Assembly: GCA_051530055.1 (NCBI GenBank)
Contig: CM121341.1
Location: 4,898,001 to 4,962,000, forward strand
Origin: Neoechinorhynchus agilis
Lineage: Eukaryota; Acanthocephala
Direction: 5' to 3'
Length of the DNA stretch: 64,000 bases
Shown here: in pieces, positions 41,710 through 53,700 of the stretch
How positions within the stretch are numbered: the stretch's first letter is position 1
Layout: each line of letters begins with the position of its first letter
The notes under the pieces: model-generated
Databases searched by the model: none
Told to the model about the DNA's origin: nothing
Seen by the model: the letters and a program-made list of their open reading frames with translations, nothing else
Position numbers and translations under genes: made by a program

Positions 41710-44700
41710 TTACTCAAATAAACTCAAGTGAACATTCCAATTAGAAGTTCGGTTAAACTCAAAGTCACACGGAACATTCATTTTCAACAGGATCTCATTA
41801 TCTATTGGGAAATTGTGATAGATCACGTTAAAGAATTTTAATGGCTTACCTACAAACTCATCATTATGAAAAAATGGTTGTCTTGTTCGGAACAAATTCA
41901 ATGGAATTGCGATCTGTCTCTTCTTAGCTTTTAAGAAATCGAAAAGTAAAACAGGTTTTATGTATAACTTCGGTATTTTGACATTTATCAATCTTCCTTG
42001 TCGGTTCAAAAGCCCTGATTGAGTTTCAAACCCGGCATTCTGAACATAAAGGTCGACTATTTCAAAATCTAATAAGTTTCTTTAAGTAGAATTAAGAAAT
42101 TTAATGACAAAATACGTACATTGTCCATTGTCATCGACGGAATCCATGAATACCAAATCGCATTTGCTATTTCTATCTTCAAATTGGGATATTTCTTTAA
42201 ACTCTTCGGAATCCATATTCAATTCCTTGCTCAATAAATCTCCAAGACTTAATTTTTCTGTCAATGATACATTGTCGTTTATTTCATTTATAGATTTCCA
42301 CGCTGATTGGTTATTATTGGCATGTTTAATTAATTTAAAACTGTACGCAATGTGTGATTGAGGGACTTGGTGTCTTAGCCAGTTAAAGAAATCTCGGACA
42401 TTCAATAGAAATTTCATTTGGAGACACCTTTTATTTTTTCCATTTATTGAATCCAACAAATAATGCGATCGCTGTTTTAAATGCGAACGAAATTCCGAAA
42501 TTTCCATGTTGGGAATTTTAAGTGCTCGACTCCATGATGATTCGAATCCGAGAATTTTCTCAATATTGGACTTATTCAATGCATCAAAGAGTTGTTTTCT
42601 GATAACGCTAAGTACGCCGTTGAACACTAGAAGTTCTTTAAAAAACAATTGTCGAATTCCTTTAACGTCCATAGTATTCGATTCCATTCCTTTTACGATT
42701 TCTGACTGATGTACGATTATTGAATCAATGTCCAGAAGCAGCTGATTCATATCGATTTCGGCGTTACGTCCAATTTTAGAAATTGTCTCCGCATTTTGAA
42801 ATCGATGCGACTAAAGATACGAATGATGGTGTTGAAATGTTCATTGAAGACTCGGTGAAAAAAAGTAAAAATTTACGACGCTCGCTCTTTTCTGATTTTT
42901 TAAATAGTAATATAAATTTACCATTAGCTGTCTCATGTTTTTTCGGTAAAGTACACATTTCTTGAAGTTCAGCTCGTTCTTATGATTAGCGGGTAAATCT
43001 ATAAGAAGATTTTCAACCGATTTACTTTCAGCCATCACTATCAACTTCAATAATAGCGTCCTTATCACATTTTGAACCTCACTTCTCTGTAAGCAATTTA
43101 CGAATTTCATTAAATTCTCTTCTAGTTTGGATAAAAGAAATTTGTCTTGAACATCATGCATGTTCGACAATATTGCCTTAAAGTGAATTTCAGAATAATT
43201 AAGATCGAACCATTGAGAATGAAGTAAATTATCCAAATAGCGTATATTTAAGTATAGCGCAAAATAAAGCATTTTTCGTTTGCTATCATTGGTCTAAATT
43301 TTCTATATTATTTCCAGAGACAAAAAAACAACAACTTTAAATACATGCGAAGTAATCATTTGGTGAATGTTCTTCTCAATAGCATCCATAATGAGAAATT
43401 CTTCGTTTTGATCATCTTCGAATCTTTTGGGAATTTTGTTTAATGCACTCAAATAAGGTTCGACGTCTTTGAACAATACTATGATTTTTATTGGATCAGG
43501 AAAGGATAAGGCAGTTATAAGAATCATCTGGAAAGATATTTGAGCTGAAGACTTTTGGATTTACGAACTAACTTTTTCCAGTAATCGGACTATTGAACAC
43601 ATAAATTCCGTTTTACTAACATATATTTCAATTCTGTAATTTCTTAAGAAACAAAAATTCAGTACACTTGCGATCCAAAGCATTGGCTTTTTTCGCATAG
43701 TATTCAGCATTGTCCATTCATCTTGAATTATTAAGAACTTAATTTCCCCCTTTCGTTTACTTTTGGTTAATTCATTACAACTCGTTTGTAATTCTTTTAA
43801 ATCTTCATTGGTCCCCAACCGAAATCGCACGAGTTTTCTCCCATGCAAATCTTCAGAAATAATTCGTTTATCTGGCGTTCTCAAGCTACTTCGAACTACG
43901 AGCAATAGGTTGTTTCTAGGCACTGAGTAATCTTTAAGACATCTTTGAAGATGATCTGGCGTTTTAAAAAATTTGTTTAAGCAAAAAGAAATATTTTCAT
44001 GTAATTGAGATGGCCTTGATTTCTGTAGGTTAAGAAGCATCTCCAATATATGCATGTGTTCGAATTCTTCATCAATAGCCATTTCAATGCGCTCTGGCGC
44101 GCTTGATTGCTCTGATAATATCGAAAGGTAGTAATTCCAATTGTTCACTTTCGAATTCGATTGATCATTTCCATCCGACGAAAAATCACTGAGAATATAA
44201 TTTAAAATACTATCATAATCGCCTCCATCGTATGTAAGGATCTTCATCATGAGAGCAAATCCAAACGGTACCTGAGAACCAAAACCTATTTTAAGAAATT
44301 ATTGATATTTTGTACTGACCTTGTGATCGATTGTCAATTCTTGAGATATTTCTCTGTAAACTGAAATTGTCAGAAATAGTTTATAGCTATCAAAATCGCC
44401 TTTAATCTGATTAGAATATTTTACTATTTCTAATGCATGCCAGTGAATTTGAAGAAAACGTGATAGCGTGAAATAAAGATATGGAAATAGTTCTCTTGTT
44501 TTTTCTATAAGTTCATAAAGTTCGATTCCGAATCCTATAATTTCGTCGAATTTGTTGTCATTTCTTGACGCTGAGACAAAATCGAGTACATTCTGGTTAA
44601 GATTATTAAGACGCCATTTAACAATGATTTAACCGACCTCAACGTTAGTTCTGTAATTGTCAATTATATTTTGCAAATTTTCAACTACTGATAAGCATGC

Positions 44701-47700
44701 GCTCATTTGAGAAAGATCATAGTCCATCACTAAAGCTACAATCTCTTGAATATAACGATCTCGATCCCTATTTCAAAGGATAGTTTTCCAAAAAAAATAA
44801 AAACTTCTTTACGTTTGAATATTTTTCAACACTAAATCCATCATCGCATTTTCGTCTACAGAATTTCTTTTAAATACAGACAAGGCTTTTGTTTTTAGTA
44901 ATGCTCTCAGACATTCCTTATTTAATCCATAATTTAGAATCGAGCAATAGTTTTTTATTTTTGACGGAAAATGTGGATTCCTTGTGGATATTAAGAATAT
45001 TAACTTTGGATAGACTTTTATGTCAGTCCATGGATCGACTTTAGTTTCCTTAAACATTTCTATAAGATTAAAAACGAGATCGATTGTCGTATTAGCCTCA
45101 AGAGCAATAATTATCTTAAAGTAAGATAAAAGATAAGAATTTTAAAAATGAGTCAAAAAATACCTGATCATGTGTCGCCATAAGTGAACCAATGTGAGAG
45201 CAGCTTAAGTCATCAAATTCAGACAAACTCAATGCATTAGAATATTGGCAATGGACACTTTCAGTGGCAGAATGCCATCGGGGTCCAAAATTATCGAAAT
45301 GGGAGATTCACTGGGTTAAGTGGTCTTTAGATAAGGAGGATAAGTTAATAATCTAACTGACCTCAATATATAATCATTTTCTGTGAAGTACTTGCAATAC
45401 GCCTCCGATGCTGTATTTTTTAGACAATTAAAATTTAAAGAATACTTATTGTCTCCCGTTCGTTTCCATATTTCCAACCAATTATGAAAGATTTCCTACA
45501 CATAAAAAAATTCGCGCATTAAAACAAAACACTCACTTTTCTATCTACTTGATCAATTTCCGCTAAAAATCCTATCATTAATCCTATTAAGATATTAGAA
45601 CTCATCGAACAAGTCTTTTCGTCATTGTCACATTTTTCACATTCATTTACTGCATTCTCAAGAATATTTGCCACTCTTCTAACTACACTTAATTTCTTTT
45701 CTAGGTCTGGAAGCTAACGTCAAATATTATACACAATCGTCGAATATCACAAAATCATTTACCTTCGAATCAATGTCCAATTTTCGCTCATTTAGCCTTT
45801 CTAATTGCTGATTGGCCCGCCAGAATGATAATCCCGCTTTCTGTAAATTAAGTGTTAAATGTATCTCTTCCTCGAGAGGCTGTTGTAGTGTTTCTCGTGT
45901 CAATAAAATATCCTGTTCAGCTTTTTGTAAATAAGTTGATTTTCTACGAGGAGTAGATGTAACGGAGTTTTAAAAAAAACAGCCACTTACAAGTTTAACT
46001 CAACGATTGTTTCAATGATTTTAATTAGAGGTTCTAGTGCATGTTGATATGGAACCAAAGCATTTCTTAGTTCGTTTTGAATCGCAATTATTTGATCTTG
46101 AAAATATTGAACTCGGTTAAAGGGAATTTTCGTCTGATCAGAATGGACATTAGAAGAATGGAAATATATTGCACCTACAATTTTGTGAAATTGTGAGATG
46201 ATATCAGTTTCCTTTAGATATAAAAGCAACTCGGTAACGTAGTCTGTTTTCTCTTCTGCACTCGGATTAACAGGAACATTCAGAAACTCATAGATGAGTT
46301 TGAAACATTTGTCCGTTTTATTGTAGTTTCCACCACTGATGCAATTACGTTGAATTTCCTACAGTTTAAAAATAAATTGTTAAATTTCACTGCAGTTTTT
46401 TTATATTTTTTAGTGAAACTTCGTTATTTCGACATTAAAACGTGCATTTTAATTCCTGTGTAACGACAAGTTCTTTTTAGTTTCATTTTACAGATTGAGA
46501 TTATTGAAGATAAGCAGGGAATAATCTGCAGACATTCTTCAATGTAAATGATTTAAATTAAGCAATTGATACAATAGGGATTATTATTGTAAAATATGGC
46601 TTTGGAAATCATGTAATTAATAAGCAATCTTACCTTTAAGTCCAATTTCCTTAATAAAAAACGCTTTTTTACTTCAAGCTCATTAAGTTTCGATTTATGA
46701 TCTTCAACGACAATTTGAACATGATCGATCGCCTCCTGCAGATCCTTGACGACCTGTTGTTTATCGCTAGTCCTCTGCGCATTGACATTACTTTTAAATC
46801 TTTACAAAGTTTAAATACCTCTTGCGATTGGTCAAAAATTTTCTTGGCTTTAGTGTAGCCAATGCGGTCATATTTGAGTTCTTTTCGATTATCTCCCTTC
46901 GATTTTACAACGAGTTCATATTCTCGCTGAGTTACAAATTCTAATGTCAAAACCGATTTTAGTTTGTCTCTTAACCAGCCTAGAATTTCACCACTTTTCC
47001 TATAATCATTTTAGTGAGCTTAAAAAAGACATAATCTTACGATCTCGATAATTCCTTTCTCTTTATAAAAGACATTGCCTTTCTTAACGATAAACTCATT
47101 GATTTATTTTTCAGGACGTCAGCACGAGACATTGCCAAATATTCAACACATTGTCTTATTAGCGTCCTTTCCTTTCGATTGACCACGAACCATTTATAAT
47201 GTTTTCTAAGAAATTCATCAATTTCTGGCATTTCGCAATCCTTCATTGGGCGTTTAAAATGTCGAATGGTCAAAGTTATAATACCTTAATCTCGATTGGA
47301 TAAAATAAACTCAGATTTCCAAATTCTTTTACAAGTTCGTTACTCTCAAATTTATCAACAGAAAAAAATATTTTCGTATGCTTTTGAAATTGTTTGGCTG
47401 AATCAATCAAATCTTGCGGAAATGGACGAAAACGATTGGTACTAGAGGACATGGGTACAAGCGAATGAAAATATCAAAATTAGTCCTTACTTTGTGTTTC
47501 GAATTGTCTTAAAAATACAACTGTCTTTTGAGTCGTAGTGATTTTCAAAAAGTCCAGTAGTTGCTGAATTTAAAAGCATTTTAACGATTGAACACTTCAC
47601 CATCTTAATTGCTGTAATTTTCGATTTTAATCACAATATAAAAGGCATACGTTTTTGTGTATTCTAAGAAATAGAACACGAGACACATTTGAAATGAGGC

Positions 47701-50700
47701 TTTCATTTAAAAGTAAGATTAAATCTTCATTTTTTGTTATTGTGGTTACCACTGTAAACTCCATTTGCGCCAAATGAGCGGCAATTCTTAATATTTGTTC
47801 GTCGTCGGTTCCCGGCGGCGAAGTAACGATAAAAGCACTAATTTCAACGCGGTTTAGGATTTCGACAACCTCATTGATTGTCTCCAGTGTATTCCTTCAA
47901 GGATAATGATTGATTTTATCATGTCTTAAACAATGGCACTGACCATGTCAGAGGAAAGCAAGGATGTTCGCTGCCATAATCTCGTTCTGCTTCTCTCAAA
48001 TATCGTTCAACTCGATTTCTGGTATTAGAAAGATCATCGATTCTCTTCAAAACCTCGGCCGGATCATGTTTATAAGAAATCTAAATAGAAGTTTTATTAT
48101 ATCGATCTAAAGATTGATGTGTACTTTGAGTTCCGAGAGTTTTATATCCGCATAGAAATTTAATCTCTTTTTGAGCCCTTTGATCTTTGAAAATTCGAAT
48201 AAGAAAAGTAAAAAAATAGTGACTTACTTCTTTAAAAAATAATTCCGTGAATCTTTCATCAATAGATGAAGTGATAGTTTTTAGCTTCTTTATCGACTGA
48301 ATTGCAAAACGTAAACCATGTCCGTAAACGCTTTCATGATATTTTGCAATTTCCATCAATTCATTAAATTTTAATATTGTTTCATTTACATTATCATTCC
48401 TGTAATAATGTGTTGGTATTACTATTTCAAAAGTGATTTTATTACTCAGTAAACGTCTTTTCCGCGATCGTTTTCGTGAATATATCCTCCAAATATTTTT
48501 CACCAAAAACGTTTGTATTTATCAGCGCGAAATGCCTCATCACTCTTTCAGGAAAATTTTGACCTAAAAAACAACTAAAGTTATGCTTCAAAAATTCTAT
48601 CCTCACCTGATAGCTTGATTCTAGCAATCCCAAAGATATAAACATTTCGGTTACATTGGATCAGTCCTCTCCGCTTGTCCAACACTTTTCCGTCATCGAG
48701 TAAGTTTCGCAAAGCTTCGAATTCGCATTCATTTTCCGCGAAGCCGAATCCATCCACTGCGACAGTTTGATGCGACTGAATGGAGGAATTTTTACAACGT
48801 CGATCATTGAATATTTTCTTTAGATCTTCATTGTTTTCATCGTTCGCCAAATTAAAGAAGTCTAGAGTGCTCGAAAACAAACGGGAGATTCCAGCGAGAG
48901 ATTTTATGGCAAGTTCAATATCATCAACGGTGCTCATATCAAAGATTAGACATGATGCTTTTGAGTGAAACAACATAGATAAAATTTCAATTGTCGCACA
49001 GTAGCGTCTTCTATCGATTTCGAATGGATTTATGCTGGCAATAATGTTATATTCTAACAAGAGACTTAAATCTTCAATCCACGGCTGCCAATAATACGAT
49101 GGATCCTTAAAACCTTTTTTATTGTGAAATCTAATTAATCAAATAAACCTTATGACCGATAAATCGATATTCGTATATTGAAAATTCATCAGGGAACAAA
49201 TACTCATCAAAAATATACAACTGTTTATCGATTTTATTCGTTCCATTATTTTTTGAGTGTAGACGCAACAATTCACGAATGTGCTTTTCAAAATCAAGCC
49301 TTGATTGAATCGAATCAAGACAACCGAACGACCAAACCAAAGAAAATAAGAACCATCCCTGAAAATAGATTATTTGAAACGTACACGAATGCATTGTGCT
49401 TACATAAATACACCGCTCTTGCATTAAATTCCGATCAGCCACGTCTTCTAAATTTAATTTAATCACAAATCCTTCAAATAGTTTTTGAAACGTGTACAAG
49501 CGGGGCAATAAACTCGGATCATTTGTTTTTTCGCAAAATTCTTCGAGAATTTGAGAACAGAGAAGTTGGAGAATATTCAGAAAGTTTTCTGAAAAGGATG
49601 CCGTTAAGCTTGCTATCCAACTTCGAATTCTACTTGAAATTGTCGGGTTTGAGTTATTGAAGTCGAGGATAACGTAATCAGCATTCTAAAGGGACAAACT
49701 TGTTTAAAGTTTTTAATTCGTAAACGGTAATATTTTAAATAATTGCCTGAAAAACACTTAAATGTAAACCACCAAATAGAATAACCTGTAAATTAGTATT
49801 TAAAATATCGATGATTCCCAATTCATAGATGCATTTCCCGTTATTGCTTCCACCACTTTTGATTTGGCATTTATAATTTAAATGGCATATTAGTTTTTCT
49901 GCATCCGTTTGGCGCATGTGTCCAAGATCGAAAATTGGTATGTAGCAATCGTAACTTCTTCTAAAAGGACGAGCCAACGTCTTCAGCAGTTGAAGTACAT
50001 CGTGATTGGCGCTCTTGTAGCCAATCAAACTACAAGGATAAATCCTTCTGAAGTGCCATCTCTTTAAGCCTGCCGTAAACTTTTTCAATTTCATTAAGGC
50101 GCAATTTAATATTTACGATTTAAAAACTCACCTTTTGATGCAAAGTTTCTAATGCTGACGAAACAACCTTAATACAAATTGTCTTTCCACTTGCACAAGG
50201 ACCATGCAAGATAATAGATTTTTCTCCATTTAATGCCCAGTATAACTCCATGCATTTATCGATTACTAATTCGTCTTTAATATAATACGAGGACCAGAGT
50301 TTTTCACGGAGCAATAAGCAAAAACAAATATCGACGTTAGACAAGTTAATTGGAGTTGAAGTTTTTCGAAAATGTGGCATAGAATGGAATTCCGAGTTTA
50401 AAAATTCTCTGAACTTAATTATGTTACATTTTACGGACGAATAAGACTCCAATTTTTCGATCAATCGGTAAACTGTTCCTTGTTGATCAGATACGCATCC
50501 AGTATTTCCATGAAAACTTAACGATTCATCGCGAACGCGTCTATAAGTCTGTAACATTTCTATAATGTTTGACATTCTATTGGCCATCATTGAGCGAGCA
50601 ATAATTTGATCGTAATTGGGCTCACAAAGATTTATAACGTAAAAAAATTGCTCAATTTAAAGAAGCGAGTTAAAATTGTTTAGTCGAGATTAAGAATACC

Positions 50701-53700
50701 TTCAAATTGACAAGTTCTTCGTGTCGTGTATAAATTGAATTTTGTAAGGCGCAACAGATAAGACCATGGATCGATCCACGAATATTTGAGCAGGCTTGGA
50801 ATGTTTCTAAAACTTCAACTATTTCCAAATAGGTGAAAGCATCTATAGTTCCAGAATATAAAATAACACAAAAAACGTCGCATTTTTGGGTTGTCTAGAT
50901 TGTTTACGGTCAAAAAGCTCAACGATTTAATAATTCGAGATTATTGTGCTTACCGTTAGTATCCATGATAGCTTCCAAATATCGTCACGATGGCACACTT
51001 CTTGTAAAATAATCGGTACTCCCAACATAAACGCGGAATATCTTAGAAAATCAATATTATCTACCGAAGAAAATGTAGTATATAAAAATGTTCAAAAAAA
51101 CGTACAGTTTATGGAATTTCCTATAATTAAACATGGCCGCTTCATAGCCCAACAGTCAAAGATTTCACTATAATAAAGTACATATTTCACGGAATTATTT
51201 GGGATTTTATTACCCGATATTTGAAGACAAGTCAATGCTGCTGACTTGAGCACCAAATGGTATCGCGCTAAATTCATATCCGTATTCAAAGGAGTTTCCA
51301 AACAAAGATACAAATATTCCATCGTTGTTCTTTTAAGAAAAACTAGTGAAAATTAGATTTGAAGTTTATCTTACATCAACAAAGACTTTTAAGCATGAAT
51401 TCCAAATTTCTAGTCTTTGATCATGATTGCCAGGCGCAATTATTTTGATTAATAGTTCCCTCCATAAAATTATTTGATATGTCATGCAAATAATTATTCT
51501 TGATTTTTCATCATTTTTTAATTCGAAGCTAAATAGTCGTCTTAGCCAATGAGATAATTTCTCCAAAATATCATCCAATTTCTATGTTTGAATATGACAT
51601 TAAGTAAAGAAAATGCATTAAATTTACGGCTGAGTCACTAATTCCGTCTTCAATCAATGCAGTCAAATACGCTGCAAATCCAATAATGATACTCTGTGTT
51701 GTCCGCATGTCAGAAGCGGGAATAATTTCGCTCATAAAATCGAGAGGATTTGTTTTTGAGAAGAAGTCATAGCTTAGCAAAATTTTCTATAGTTTTCAGA
51801 TACAATAATAATCGTAGGTCTTTTTATCCACGACTTACCTTCCTTACAACGTGCTTGAGGGCAGAATCCAATGCGTTAAAAAATTTAGGGACTTCTTGAA
51901 GGGATTTTATCAAAGTATTGGCGTTTAAATGGGCCGAAGAAAGATTGAGTACGTCACCGTTGGTTGCAAAGACTTCCAAAATATTTTCGTTTTTTGTCAA
52001 ATGAACTTTAGATATACCTGGATAGCAGAATTTAACAATTTGCTCAAATCTTTTTTAGTTCGAGTGTCATAAAGCGTCTAGCAATGCAGTTGCTTACTTA
52101 ATTTTGTTCAATTTATTTCTTGAATCTGAAAAACTTTCCCATCCGCCTTCTGGTACAAAAATGAATCTTGGATACTGACACAAAAGTTCCACCGATTTCG
52201 TCTTGTATTTCTAAAGGATAAAAATATTAAAGAAATTAAACATTTTTTTCGCATCATTGATCTTTTTGACGTCTCTATTCTATATTTTCCCATTGATTTT
52301 GGGATTACAAGAAAAAGTAAAAAATTACCTGCGTTAATTTAAACAATTCGTCCAATTGTAAGACCATATCCTTGTGAAACCCATTAAGCCTTTCATTGAT
52401 GTGAATGATATCAGCCTCCAAATCAATGGATGCAATTAATCCTTCTGATTTTTGTATAGCTATCAAATAGTCTTCCAAATCTTGTTTATCGAGGTAGACC
52501 AAGTATTTTCGAATTGTTTCAACGTTTGAGATAATATCAACAGCTCTCATGCAGAGAGTTTTGACGCTTTCTAATCCGCAAAGTAGTTCACTTAAGCTCT
52601 CATTTGGCTTCGATGTGTCAAGAAAAAATGTTGATCTCACAAAATTAAGGAGAAAACAAGTGTTTCTGAGAAGCTCGCTCCATTCACTAGTCGTAGTCAG
52701 GTTCTTAAGATGCTTGAATTGAAGAGTCCATCTGATTTTAGTTCCATGTTCGCATTTAAGAGTATTTAGTTCGAGTTGGTACGGAGCCAAAATCAGCATC
52801 AATTCGTCATACTTTTTATATATTCCAAAAGAAAAAATTTGTTGAAATGTTAAAGTTTCCCGGACGGCAAATGGTATACCAAGAGCGGTATTGACGAGTT
52901 TCCAGTCTTCTGATTTAACTCCTTGAAGGCAAAACTTTAGATAGAGAAATTTTTAGAGGATTCTAACCGGCCAAAAGTAGAATAGTAACAAGATCAATGG
53001 CCTTTATCATATCTGTGAGAGTTACATTAATTGTATTAATGAGCTCTTTTGGGTTTGAGGATTCCGTGAATTCGTTCGAAATTTGTTCAACATTTAGTCT
53101 ATGTTTTAGTATTCTAAAACTGAGTTCGTCAAAGTCGATATTCACGCATAGTTCCATATAACATTCACTATGAAATTTAAAGAAGAATCAAGCCAAAAGC
53201 TCAACTAAAACTTCTACCTCATAAGACTTTGTAGATCAATACATATTTCGGATAGTTTCTTATGTTGGAAAACGTTAACAGTTATATTTTCTAGTTCGTT
53301 CTCCATCTCATTAGAATCACTTAATCCTTTGAGCTGAAAAGTACATTTGCAATTAAAATAGTTGATTATAAAAATGTATCCTCTAATTTAAGAATCAACG
53401 TAAAGTTCCCGTGTTTCACAAATTTCTAAATGTTATTTAAAAGGACAAGACAGTTCAAATTCTTTACATCAAATTGCACGCACTAAAAGGAATGCGATTT
53501 CAAATAATGCCCAAAATTTTAAACCCGGTAATCTGTTGATTTTCTTGCTAGAAAAAAAGGATTGTATGAAGTGCAAAAACATCAGATACGCCTTTAAAAT
53601 ATTTTCGCGTGCTAATGAAAATGGCCTAAAGTCAATCTTTTGAAAAATCTGTCAATCGCATTTAAATGCAATCAATTAAATCCTATCTAAATAACAAACC

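Larger units (their letters stand above)
27792..45255. repeat. Right copy of the 17.46-kb segmental duplication
   Basis: Constant offset of 27791 from the left copy, with all compared reading frames identical. Its right boundary (45255) is internal to an intact dynein exon, so this copy keeps the ancestral arrangement and the left copy carries the breakpoint. Confidence 0.95.

Noticed and set aside
49178-49462. 94-codon plus-strand ORF
   Set aside because: Antisense to dynein exons that contain the conserved LFSLVWSFG segment.
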